Shown: in pieces, positions 21,880-31,410 of the stretch
Position numbering within the stretch: the first letter of the stretch is position 1
Layout of the letters: every line of letters starts with the position of its first letter
Assembly (NCBI GenBank): GCA_009746045.1
Contig: RPFO01000015.1
Span: 2,140,998 to 2,204,997, forward strand
Length of the DNA: 64,000 nucleotides
Origin: Mesostigma viride
Lineage: Eukaryota; Streptophyta; Mesostigmatophyceae; Mesostigmatales; Mesostigmataceae
Reading direction: 5' to 3'
Position numbers and translations under genes: made by a program
The notes under the pieces: model-generated
Seen by the model: only the letters and a program-made list of their open reading frames with translations
Databases searched by the model: none
What the model was told of the DNA's origin: nothing

Positions 21880-22480
21880 TAGCCGTGGCTATAGCCAGGT
21901 CGTAGCCCAGCCATTTTCTGTAAATGTCCAAGTCCAGGTCGATCATCTATGCTACAGAGAGGCTACCGGTATGCGCTATAGCCAGGCTACCGACCAGGCT
22001 ATAGCCTGCAGCCTCTTGCCCAAGCCATTTTCCCTGGTTATTGTACGGTGCTGAGCTACGATTGGGCTACGAACGGTTATAAAAGAGGTGCTTAGCTACG
22101 ATTGGGCTACGAACGGTTACAAAGTTCAGGTCTCTAGTGTAACCGTTCGTAGCCCAATCATAGCTCAGCACCTCTTTTGTAACCGTTCGTAGCCGGGCTA
22201 TAGCCAGGCTACCGACCAGGCTAAAGCCTGCTCTTGCCCAAGCCATTTTCCCTGGTTATTGTACGGTGCTGAGCTATGATTGGGCTACGAACGGTTACAC
22301 TAGAGACCTGAACTTTGTAACCGTTCGGTAGCCCAATCGTAGCTAAGCACCTCTTTTGTAACCGTTCGTAGCCCAATCATAGCTCAGCACCGTACAATAA
22401 CCAGGGAAAATGGCTTGGGCAAGAGCAGGGTATAGCCTGGTCGGTAGCCTGGCTATAGCCCGGCTACAGAATGGGCTACG
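21880..22480. repeat. Nested palindrome array built on GTAGCCCAATC / CTATAGCC motifs
   Basis: A module of about 33 bases (GAGCTACGATTGGGCTACGA and flanks) occurs in alternating orientations. Palindrome 1 spans about 22048-22195 and palindrome 2 about 22263-22395. Their central spacers (about 22112-22150 and 22289-22326) are exact reverse complements of each other. Larger arms containing CCATTTTCCCTGGTTATTGT occur at about 22020-22050 and 22240-22262, and inverted at about 22395-22418. Self-complementary GGCTATAGCC repeats flank the block. No coding frame is supported. Confidence 0.8.
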
Positions 22481-23458
22481 AGCCTGCGACCTGGCGGCTG
22501 GCTACGACCTTCATAGCCGGGGAACCCGGCCTCAGCAGCCTGCACGCGGCACAGCCGATCCAGATCAAGGAGACAGCCAGCGCAGGCCAGAAAGGATTCG
22601 TCGCCACCATGAGCAAGGGCACGCCGCGGTTGCCGCCTTGCAACCGCGGCGTGCTCAGTATTTATTTCGATAATGAATGGCATCCTCATCAGGCATAAGC
22701 AACTATGGATGAATCAGCCCAGAATCTTCGTGCTGCAAAGCCCGGAAGGCGCTCAGCATTGGACACATACGCATATCGTATTGACCCAAGATCTATCAAT
22801 GAAGATCTATCCATAGATTGCAAGTGTAGTGCATCAGGTGCTTGCGAGATCCCCGGCATGCCATTAGACTAGTGTCGGTTCCGCCTGCGGCTAGGCAACT
22901 ATTCTGGCTAGCACACAACCAGAGTTTGCGTCAAGACTTCGTGACGTCGCTGCTTCAAAGGGCAGGGGTTCAGCATATCGTAATAAAGGAGCCAGGTTTG
23001 TTCTTTTTTCGTTATGTTGTAAACTGGTACCCTAGTTATAGACATCCGCGCCCCTAGTAGCTGGGCCATGGAAGACCCTGATCCTATGGCTTTCATTCTT
23101 GCATTGTTCCAGGTGTCCAGTAAATTAGAACGCCATTTTCTGCGTATGTCAAGCATGTTCTTGCATTGATTTTCTTTGCAATGCTTCCAATCTGTGAAAG
23201 GCCACTACTCCGAGCACGAACGCCATCCGGCTTTTTCAGCCCTTACACGTTTTTCTAGGCGTCGTAATGGCGAAATTTTCTGTTTTGCTGGGACGTTTCG
23301 TTGTTACGGCTGAGTAGTAAGTAAAAGAGACCTAAATAACTAGTACACATGCTGTTATGGCTAGTAAGGGTGCCAGCTAACTAGGGGCCGAGCTATCATG
23401 TCGGTACGTGTTATGTTGAATAACATGTTTTCCGCTTTGCTTTGGGGGTGCTTGTTGG
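22481..23458. other. Region without recognisable gene
   Basis: Mostly unremarkable sequence. It contains one perfect hairpin (22619-22654, listed separately) and only short ORFs without motifs. Confidence 0.4.
22619..22654. repeat. Perfect 15-bp hairpin
   Basis: GCACGCCGCGGTTGC (22619-22633) and GCAACCGCGGCGTGC (22640-22654) enclose the loop CGCCTT. An AT-rich stretch (TATTTATTTCG) follows. Possibly a foldback end of the neighbouring palindromic element. Confidence 0.8.
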
Positions 23459-24605
23459 TTGGTCACTTGTGCAGCTCCCGGGGGGAGCCAAAAATCCTAT
23501 GACGTCTTCGTGCCACTTATTCTGGACGTGCCTGTGGGGAACGACATCATCGAGGTCAAATGCTGTCATCGGGCCATGCGGCAGCTGTTGGGCATTCAGC
23601 ATTCGGTTTGGCGCACTTACCTTGCACAGGCGGCGGCCAGTTTCTCCATGCCGGTGGATGGGGATGTCTTGGATTATCATGGGCTCACTGAGGAGGACCT
23701 GGCCGATGTCGCCAAGCATCCGGGCGGCTCTTCGGCGAAGGAGCAGTGTGCAGCGTGGCAGATGGACTTCGCAAAGGAATGTGGGGACTACGACCCTGCG
23801 AGAGCGGCCAACGAGATTCTCTTGGGTGACTTGAATATGAAGCAATGCTGGGAACACGGGTACAAGGAGGACCTCAGGTTAGAATGCGGGGAAGATGAGG
23901 CCCTGTTCAAGTCTCTATGTCTCAGCTACAGTCCCTTTATGAAATGCTGGAAGCAAGTAGCCCTTGGAAACTATTGGCCAGGTAGTCCTAAGATTCGCAT
24001 GCTGGAGTACACGAGGAATGTGGGCGTCTGCCAGACGTGCGTTCTTTTGCGGACGCTGCGCCGAGGTGCCGGTTCTGGAGAGCGGCGAAAACGCTATGAC
24101 GTGGAGCGCCGGAAGCACATGGCTTTGGTCCGCCGCGAAAGACGTGAGTACGCGAGGCTGTGCCGCCTGGCGATCAAGGGGCTAATCTTGCTTTTCTGCT
24201 TAGACAAGATTGACAGCACCAAGACCTTGTCACCCCTGGTAGCTAATGCACCTAAGGGCTGGGAGCAGAATCGGCCTAAATGCCTTGAATTCAGTTTGTA
24301 TTGCGGCATCATATTGGGTGGCACCTTGACGTTTTTTCCCGTGTGGCCATGGGTGGAGGTACATGGGCAGTCTGGCAGCGTGACGTGCACGATGCTAGAG
24401 TGCATGTTGGCTGACTGGGAGGCGGCCAAGTCGTGGGAGGCTGCCGGCCAGCCTCGTCCAACGGAAGCCCATTTTCAGCTGGACGGAGGGAGCGAGAACA
24501 GGAATGACACCGTATTGCTCTGGGCAGCCAAGTTGGTGGAGGATGGCCGCTTCGACAAGGTTCACATCGACAGGTTGATGCGTGGGCATTGCACATATAT
24601 ATTAA
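23459..24605 (+). pseudogene. Truncated DGGSEN-family (DUF7869-like) protein, copy 1
   Basis: An open frame of about 380 codons truncated at both ends. The nominal start is TTG and the beginning aligns to the middle of the second copy (34454-39204). It contains a basic helix (RRKRYDVERRKHMALVRRERREYARL), a membrane-like or core hydrophobic segment, and HFQLDGGSENRNDTVLLW near 24475-24530. It stops making sense at LMRGH, where the second copy continues into GHTHADPDQ. Right there the sequence switches to an ACATATATAT motif and a 146-bp repeat. I recall the L(D)(N/G)...EN.N and GHTHxDIDQ pair as the hallmark of a family labelled DUF7869, widespread in TE-rich genomes; a transposase or integrase role is my inference. 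Confidence 0.55.
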
Positions 24606-24737
24606 AAATATAATTACTTACAGCAGAGTGAAATCACTCAAACCAAAGCAAACGCCCAGCTATAAACCTATATACAGAGCCATGTCAAAGCTCTATACTA
24701 CGATAAGACCAATGGAAACGCCTAATGGGAGGAACCT
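24592..24737. repeat. 146-bp dispersed repeat, copy A
   Basis: Begins CACATATATATTAAAAATAT and ends GGGAGGAACCT. It matches 29147-29292 with about two differences. It lies exactly between the truncated DGGSEN-family fragment and the minus-strand LINE endonuclease fragment. Confidence 0.85.
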
Positions 24738-25500
24738 AATAGCCCTGCTGCACCGCAAAATCAGCCCGCGTACGGCGGAGCATGATGTCAGCCATGGCCC
24801 GAGTCAGCGCCACCGACAAGCGCTGACGCCAATATGACGTCCAGGTCCGCGCCGACCATGGGGCCCGCTGGCCCTCCAGGTCCAGCCGGTCCTCCCGGAG
24901 CCGGCAACACTCCTTGAAGAAGGCGGAGGTCAGGGGCCCCATGGCCCCAAACTCCTCCAGGACAAAGGGCACCACACGATGGTGCCCGACGTCGCCGTAG
25001 GCCAGGAGCTTGGCCCGCTCCGCCCGGTCCGCCGTGTAACCTGCCGTGAGGGAGGCCCCAGCCACGTGGCTAAGAGCCAAGGGCCGCGCCACCGAAACGT
25101 CAATAAGCAGATGCCGGCCACCCCCCTCAAAGTCCAGCACCACGATGTCAGGCCGGTGGTTGGGGGAATAGAAGGCAGCGCCATCCGCATCCTCGGACCG
25201 GATGTTCGCGTGGGGGAAAACCGACCGAATCATGGCGAGCACCACCGTCAGGAGGACAGTGTGCAAATACAAATACCAATTCTGATTCTGTTGGCCCCCC
25301 ATGCAGGCAAGGTAGTGAGTCCCCGTGGGATCCAGCGGCTGCCCACAGCTACCACAAGGCCGCCCGGCCGGAACAAGAGGCTGCGGGGCAAATAGCTGGT
25401 GCCGGAGCGCCACCGAGTAGTGGCTGGGAGCCAAGGCGAATGGGGGGGCCATGGGAAGAGCACGAAGGTACGCCGAGCCCACACTCCGCAAGGAAAGCGA
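24736..25500 (-). mobile_element. LINE fragment: zinc knuckle plus REL-type endonuclease
   Basis: An intact frame of about 250 codons. After a conserved Leu/Arg-rich lead it has a Cys-rich knuckle (CGSCGQPLDPTGTHYLAC, then H). A PD-(D/E)XK-like domain follows: an E/D pair (SEDADG), RPDIVVLDFEGG and LLIDVSVARP, then AKLLAYG, then HRVVPFVLEEFGAMGP. This arrangement is characteristic of the restriction-like endonuclease of R2/CRE-type site-specific LINEs and their algal relatives. The RT is absent here; a plus-strand RT piece follows directly at 25550, so the parts are rearranged. The fragment ends at an ATATATA-rich junction (25509-25549). Confidence 0.7.
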
Positions 25501-25549
25501 GAACAGCCACGCACATATATATAGGGTGTATAGCCCATATATATATCCT

Positions 25550-26040
25550 CAGCACGGCTTTCGTTCAGGTCGCAACACAGTATAGGCGCTCTTCGCTACT
25601 CGCCGACTTGTGGAGGACCTGCAACGCCTTCAGCCTGGTGAGTCCCCTTTGCACCTTGTGCTGGTGGACTTCATCAAAGCCTTCGATTCAGTTTTCTGGC
25701 CTGCGCTATGGGACATCCTCGGGCTGTTCCGGATCCGGCCCCGCCCCCTTAATGCTGTCATCCGCATACTGTATGAGGGGTCCACCACTTCGGTGCGCAC
25801 TTCTTATGGGACCACGCCACCATGCCCTTTACAGAAGGGTGTGTGGCAGGGCTGCGTGCTGTCGCCCTACCTGTTCATTATTGTGGTCGAATACGTAATG
25901 ATTCAGGCGCGCAAGCGATTTGCCCGCATCGTGGGTAGGGAACCAGGGGTGCAGGTTGCCAACCACGTCTGGCATGGCGGAGCGGAAACGGAGATTCGGC
26001 TGGCGGACATCATCTACGCAGACGACACCACCCTGTGTAT
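25550..26040 (+). mobile_element. LINE reverse-transcriptase fragment
   Basis: Begins abruptly with QHGFRSGRNTV, passes one in-frame TAG (25583-25585), then gives LVLVDFIKAFDSVFW (RT motif A), GVWQGCVLSPYLFIIVVEYVM (motif B region) and IIYADDTTL (catalytic box) near 26010-26035. It breaks off immediately after the YADD box at a GCACATATATATGGGCC junction. Only the palm is present, about 160 codons. Confidence 0.8.
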
Positions 26041-27019
26041 ATGCACATATATATGGGCCAGTCACAATAGCTAAGGCATTCCTTGTAGTGGTGCAGAGCC
26101 GAGCTCCCCGTCGGTGCCCAGTCGACAGGTGATGCTTCTAAGCCCTACACTATGACCGCCCTTTCAGCTAGACGATGCCGCCTTTCACCACAGCCAGCTG
26201 CCCAGGCTGGCGGGTCGAACTCGGCTTTCTATCTCACTAAATATTGGGCCGGTCCTGCGCAGGCCCTGCGCTATTAAGAATGCACCTAGCGGCTTAAACA
26301 CAAGGGCTCTTCGCGAGCACCTGTGGAAAACCTCTAGAACTACCTCCGATCCAGTGTTACGTCCTGTGCCGGACGGTGCGAAAGATCTAATCTAGTATAA
26401 GGTGCAGTTTAATAAGCCGGCATAGCCGCGCATCCGCGTACCGCGATAGCAAGCAAAGAAAGCAGTAAATTGACTAACTGAGCAGCGGTTTATCCTCAGC
26501 TAGGCCTTATAGCATGATTAATTAATCTAGCTATACAACACGGCATGTCATGAGGCAAATGACATCCGGATTAGTGCCCCTTGGTCTGAGAGAGTCGTCA
26601 ACACTCGTTTCATTAATCATCAAACCAAAGAGGGAGAGTCCATCGTCCACAGACCAATTTCACCTAGCTGCGCTACCAAGCTGGCAAGTTGGTGTGCAGG
26701 CGCGCCGACATGCGCGCCGATCTTCCAGATACTGCCGTCAAGCCCCAATAGGTTCTGTATGACGTCTAGGGCCGGCCCGGCCCCTAGAAGATCTCGTACT
26801 TCTGGCTAGGCCCAAAATAACTGGTCCGGAACACACAAAGTACCAAATAAACACACAAAGTCCCGAACTTAGGACAAATTCCCAAATAAGTCCCGAATTG
26901 AGTCCTAAAGTCCGGCGGACTGTGAAAGCGAGCTATCGAAAGTCCCAAACGAATAACAAATGACTTTCGACTTATTTATTGAAGGCATTGTTACGCCCAT
27001 ACAAAGGTCTGGGCCGTAA
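26041..27019. other. Region without recognisable gene
   Basis: Starts at the ACATATATATGGGCC junction. Around 26820-26930 short imperfect repeats of a GTCCCGAA / AAGTCC type occur. No supported ORF. Confidence 0.4.
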
Positions 27020-27448
27020 CAGCTGGAGCAACGACTCGATCGATGGCAACGTCACAAGATGCTGCGCAAGGGCCTTAACATCCCCTTTGGGTTGCACATT
27101 AGTAATGAGGATTTGTACGCTGATTTGCCCTATGTTGCCCACATGCTTAGGCACAGGCGCCTGGGCCTAGCCGGGCACCTGGCCCGCACAGATCAGGTAG
27201 ACTCATCAGATAGACTAGCTGGCACAAACACTGCAAGCCCGCCCAGCCTGGGCGTTATGTCCTCACCTGGCGCGCCCCAGGCCGCGCGCGGCAGGGCCGC
27301 CACCCGTGGACTTTTCGTGATCGACTCGGCATGGACATGTGCTACCCTAGACCGGTGACGGGCTCACACCAGGGCAGCCTCCTGGTTGTTTCTGTAATAT
27401 GGAGGCAGATGGTACACAAGGATAGTAGTGATGAAGGAGACCACGTAC
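27020..27448 (+). mobile_element. LINE C-terminal tail
   Basis: Encodes LRKGLNIPFGLHISNEDLYADLP and, in another frame, MDMCYP ... WRQMV. It matches the tail of the LINE at 7132-7720. Frames are broken. It is cut off by the LTR that begins at 27449. Confidence 0.65.
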
Positions 27449-28003
27449 TGTTACGTCGCGTAACAATTCGTTGTAGTTACGGACGTAAATTAGGTCCCTT
27501 GCCTCGGTCGTTCCTAGGTTTACGTGTAGTTTGTACTGGGACACTGTTGTCCTCGTAACAGTACTGTGGTGCATTGGATGCTTTTGGCGTCGCGCCGCGT
27601 ACTTTACTAGTGGTCCTTATCCTTCGGGCAGAATGTAGTGGACCAGCGTGCATCTGTACATTTGTAGGCGAGGGCCAGGTCGGCCCGAGCATGCTGGACC
27701 GTTGGTGATCATTTATGCACGTTCTACCCCTCGTGTTGGCACTCGGCGCGTGTTAAATGAATTAACACATATTAGCTTGGGTCACGGCAGTGTAGTTGTG
27801 TTTCCTTCCTCTATTCCTGGAGTAAACGGGTTTGTGTAAATGGCTTATGGCGTATTATAGTAATACATACGTAAATGCATTGAGATCTGGATCGTCTCGT
27901 TCGTCTTTCGCTAGGGGATTAGGTAGAGGTGGTCTGACTAGTCTAGGTAGCGTTAGGCCGGGTAGAGGTAGAGCCGGTGGTGGTAGAAGTTTAGGACGTA
28001 ACA
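27449..28003 (+). repeat. 5' long terminal repeat
   Basis: 555 bases, TGTTACG ... CGTAACA, homologous to the 3' LTR of another copy at 14905-15453. A candidate primer-binding site begins two bases after its end (TGGTTCCGGAGG at 28005), fixing it as a 5' LTR. Its last 157 bases are open from an ATG at 27847. Confidence 0.75.
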
Positions 28004-28152
28004 ATGGTTCCGGAGGAACTTTCGTAGGTAGAGAGCGAGACGACGATCCCTTGTCACATACACCTTTGCAACAACCCTTCCGCGTCCAGGGAAACGAAGT
28101 CGACACCTACTTGACAGGTAATGGGCGGGTCGCCTTCAAGCTGGGAGAGTAG
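27847..28152 (+). CDS. Arg/Gly/Ser-rich ORF starting inside the LTR
   Basis: 101 codons. The ATG lies 157 bases before the LTR end and the frame continues through the primer-binding site into the internal region. The protein opens MAYYSNTYVNALRS and is rich in RG and SR pairs (GLGRGGLTSLGS ... GGGRSLGRNN). It then reads a less basic tail (RERDDDPLSHTP ... VDTYLTG). The LTR at 14905-15453 preserves the same frame from an ATG at the same 157-base distance. Most codon differences near the start are synonymous and the two indels are each three bases. The RG-rich composition suggests nucleic-acid binding, but no known domain is recognised. Confidence 0.5.
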   Translation: MAYYSNTYVNALRSGSSRSSFARGLGRGGLTSLGSVRPGRGRAGGGRSLGRNNGSGGTFVGRERDDDPLSHTPLQQPFRVQGNEVDTYLTGNGRVAFKLGE

Positions 28153-28518
28153 TGCTGCCCGGTTCGGGACACGCTCTGCCTAGACGCTAGACCTGCTCGC
28201 AGCGGAAAAATCCTTTTATAGATAGATCCTTTCCCTCGCTTTGTTTTCCTGCGTATGGTTGCTTCCTGTCGTAGATAGAGGATAATTGTTCGGTTCGGCA
28301 ATAGTGAGACGATTAGCGTCGTGGTAGACTACACCTTTTCCTTCGTGCTGCTGTTAATTAGACGGCCGCACCCGCAGAGATACTGGGTCGCTGATTTTAG
28401 GACGAGCGCTGGACTATTGCCGCCCTCGTGCTGCTTTCGGTGCTCCAGATAACCCAGCTAAGTCGCCTACTCCTTCTACTCCTAGCGTGACGTCACAAGA
28501 ACCACCAGGTGCGTTACC
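28153..28518 (+). other. Element internal region with a possible Pro/Ser-rich ORF end
   Basis: One frame is open from about 28357 to a TGA at 28520-28522 and ends KSPTPSTPSVTSQEPPGALP. The TGA overlaps the ATG of the next ORF (ATGA). It may be the tail of the LTR-initiated ORF after a frame disruption. Weak support. Confidence 0.3.
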
Positions 28519-28911
28519 ATGAGCCAGCGGCGTGCTTTTACTGCTCCTTCCCATTCTTCCAGCGATAATAGCTTAGCTAAATATTACGTAGTGATTACGC
28601 CTCAATGGTCCGCCATTTTCCTTTCTTGGTCCGACGCTAGGAAGATAGTTCAGAACCGTATATATAACGTAGTTAGGTATAAGAAATTTGTGACCTTTGA
28701 AGAAGCTCAGCAGTTCCTTATAGACCATGGTGAATCAGATTTAGGCCTACATGTACGCTCTATTCCTCATGGTCGTCCTCCCGTGGAATCCCTTGTCTTT
28801 GCTACCCCTCCTTCCTCTACCCCTAGACGTGCTGCATCCTCATCTAGTTCAGATACTCCTCTCACCTTAGAGTTTGGTTCCCTATCCATTACTGTGGTTA
28901 AAAAGGATTGA
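28519..28911 (+). CDS. Viroplasmin / RNase H1 N-terminal-type domain protein of the retrotransposon
   Basis: 130 codons. Residues about 20-68 (KYYVVITPQWSAIFLSW ... VVRYKKFVTFEEAQQFL) match the pattern of the caulimovirus-viroplasmin / RNase H1 N-terminal domain: a small fold beginning with an aromatic pair, an I..SW core, and a closing YKKF.t.eeA..Fl helix. In RNase H1 this domain binds RNA/DNA hybrids. The remainder is a Ser/Pro-rich linker ending in a short hydrophobic segment. The start ATG overlaps a preceding stop codon (ATGA), suggesting termination-reinitiation. It lies upstream of gag, an unusual place. Its function in the element is unknown; hybrid binding during reverse transcription is an inference. 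Confidence 0.6.
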   Translation: MSQRRAFTAPSHSSSDNSLAKYYVVITPQWSAIFLSWSDARKIVQNRIYNVVRYKKFVTFEEAQQFLIDHGESDLGLHVRSIPHGRPPVESLVFATPPSSTPRRAASSSSSDTPLTLEFGSLSITVVKKD

Positions 28912-28996
28912 TTTTATTTGTTTTCCTTCCTTAGGACATTCAAGGTTTTTCCTTTTGCTTTCCCTGCTTCAATTTAGGTTCCTATCCTTTTCTTAA

Positions 28997-30838
28997 CCCC
29001 TAAATGGTCTGAGATCCTGCCGATAAATCGGCTGGATCTTCACAATTTTGCAAACCAGATGCCATCCAACCTACCCATATCCAATGGCTGTCCTTGAGGG
29101 CCAAGCATGTTCATGAGTTGCCCTTCGGGTTGGTATATCACAACCTCACATATATATTAAAAATATAATTACTTACAGCAGAGTGAAATCACTCAAACCA
29201 AAGCAAACGCCCAGCTAGAAACCTATATACAGAGCCATGTCAAAGCTCTATACTACGATAAGACCAATGGAAACGCCTAACGGGAGGAACCTCACATATA
29301 TGCAGGGTAGGCCATGTTTAAATGCCGTCAAAGTAAGGGGGGTCAAGACGCGCGTTTTCATTTTTGGTAGAATGTGCATTTTGAATTATGTTATAAGACC
29401 TAGGCACCTACCACTTCAGGGATGATAAACAATTAGTTGCTGAACAGTTTGAGCCATTGGGGTCATCATTTGGGTGGGTATACCAGCAGTTACACCCAGT
29501 ACAGCCCATAGGGGTACCGTTCGTAAAAAGCAACCAAGGGAGTAGGGGTGGGCATACTACCTCCTAATATGGCCACCAACCATGCCAAACAATACATTTC
29601 CCTTCCACAATGATGGGGAAACATAAGTGCATCATCACACTGCCCTTACATGGCACCTATGTGCAGGCGCCACCTTGTCCATGCACGTAGGTAACGTGGT
29701 ACGGACACCCTACGCAAGGCATGCATTCTAGGAGGCAGCCACCAACAAACTAGTGGTGTTGAGCCTATTTCAGCCTGCCCTAGCAAGGATAAACTAGGCC
29801 TAAGCTGCTATAGCTTGCCAGGTGATGGCCAGCACACCTGGTGGCACATGCTGTCAATGGGAAGCTTTTACTCACCAGTTACGTGCTTGATGATGCCACA
29901 GAGACCAGCCAACTGCCTCACACTCATGCAATATGTGTATGGGAAATGTATAACAAACATATATGGAGGTATTCAAACCCATACAGCCTCTAAAACTTAT
30001 CACCATCACCCTGTGGCAGGTCAACTGACTGAGGGAAGCATCTAAGAAGGGTGTATTTGAAAGGGGCCAGGCCAGGGTCAAGAAAGAGCATGAATAGTGC
30101 AAAAAGAATGTGCTACACAAGCTAGAACGTATATATAAACGTCAAACATCGATAGGAAAACGATGCTTAAGCTTTACCAGGCATGGATGGCGTTACCTTG
30201 GCCCAGGCGGTGGCCGCAAAATGGCGCATTTCGGCACACCATGCAAAGCTGTGCAGCATGGTTGCTGGATTCGGCGATTTCTGGCCACCCTTGCACGTTT
30301 ACGACTACTATGTATCAAAAAAAGTACAAAGAAACCAATATATCCTTTAAAATACGCCGGAAAGGTATTGCTGTCAACGTTTCTATCGTCCGGCCTGATC
30401 GCAGTTTTTTCCAGCAAGAACGCTGCCGACACCTATCAAATGGCATTCCCGCGAACAAAAAATTGGCCTGTATGATCTTTAGGACGTTTAAAATCAATAT
30501 CCTAAGTTTTGCCAGAAAATTCGAACGCAAACGTAAATGCCATGCGTGGGCGCAAGCCGCCATGGCCAGGTCGTCGTTTTCCGGAATGCACGTTGTACGT
30601 GAAAAAGTACCCTGACCCCTTGTACTTTGACCGGCCAGAACACCTCTATAACTTTGTCAAAAGTATGCAAACCGTAGTACCATGCTGTGAAGAATTTTAT
30701 AAACTTTCGATCTTCTTAGCTAAACGTTTCCTAATTCTCAATAGATTTCGCGGCATCTGGTGGTCCCCCGAGAAGGGGCCGATGCATCGGCTGGAACTCG
30801 ATTTTTGGCGGAAAATCGGCAGCAAGACCATTTAGGGG
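28997..30838. mobile_element. piggyBac-type non-autonomous element (TTAA target duplication)
   Basis: The ends are CCCCTAAATGGTCT (28997-29010) and its exact reverse complement (30825-30838). They are flanked by TTAA at 28993-28996 and 30839-30842. Further in, both ends share a TGCCGAT block and ACCAGATGCC in inverted orientation. TTAA duplication with C-rich termini is the signature of the piggyBac superfamily. Internal ORFs (e.g. 30110-30475, 30163-30615, 30509-30835) show no DDD transposase motifs that I recognise, so I treat it as non-autonomous. It split the retrotransposon between the viroplasmin ORF and gag and itself contains the 146-bp repeat copy B. Confidence 0.75.
29147..29292. 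repeat. 146-bp dispersed repeat, copy B
   Basis: Second copy of 24592-24737. The sequence AACCTCACATATAT occurs at 29142-29155 and again at 29288-29301, so a 14-base direct repeat brackets the copy. This would fit a target-site duplication or a template switch. Confidence 0.8.
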
Positions 30839-30879
30839 TTAAGACAATATTCATTGCTTTTCCTTTTAATTAATTAAAC

Positions 30880-31410
30880 ATGTATCCAGTGGGTGAAGAT
30901 ATGTCGCCTATACCTACCAATAATACAAATAATACTAATAACACTACTAATAATAACAATACTCGTGGTAACCGACGGGACTCCTTGGAAACGGTGCACC
31001 ATCTCACTCCTCAAGGTAACTTGCGTACCTCACCTCCTTCTCCTACTACTGGTGGTCGCCGTCGTCCCACTCTTACCCCACCTACCTTTGAACAACGTGT
31101 CAGATTTAGTGATGACGCCTCTTTTACCCTGAACCAGGCCCCTGCCCCTCCTGCAACCTTGGTCCAACCCTCAACTAGGTCCTCACTCCCTGACAATGCT
31201 TCTAGGCCTCCTCCTCACCCTGTGCCTTCCATCCCTGCTCATAACACGGGTCGTACCTCTGCCCCTGTCGGCCCTTCTGGTCGCCCTAGTGCAGTTCCAT
31301 TTTATCCTCCTGCTTCTTGGTCCTACCCTGACACGGCCTACGAGGCTGCCCAGGTCCCTACCCGTGTGGCTGAGTTAGAAGTAATAGTGATTTCAGCACC
31401 ATGCCTCTAG
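30880..31410 (+). CDS. Pro/Ser/Thr-rich N-terminal Gag-like ORF
   Basis: 176 codons. An Asn/Thr-rich start (TNNTNNTNNTTNNNN) leads to a Pro/Ser/Arg-rich disordered region. It overlaps the next ORF by ten bases (ATGCCTCTAG). It may once have been fused in frame with the Gag core. No known domain. Confidence 0.5.
   Translation: MYPVGEDMSPIPTNNTNNTNNTTNNNNTRGNRRDSLETVHHLTPQGNLRTSPPSPTTGGRRRPTLTPPTFEQRVRFSDDASFTLNQAPAPPATLVQPSTRSSLPDNASRPPPHPVPSIPAHNTGRTSAPVGPSGRPSAVPFYPPASWSYPDTAYEAAQVPTRVAELEVIVISAPCL

Noticed and set aside
30110-30835. piggyBac transposase ORF inside the TTAA element
   Set aside because: The three overlapping ORFs are short and show no DDD catalytic or Cys-rich C-terminal motif.
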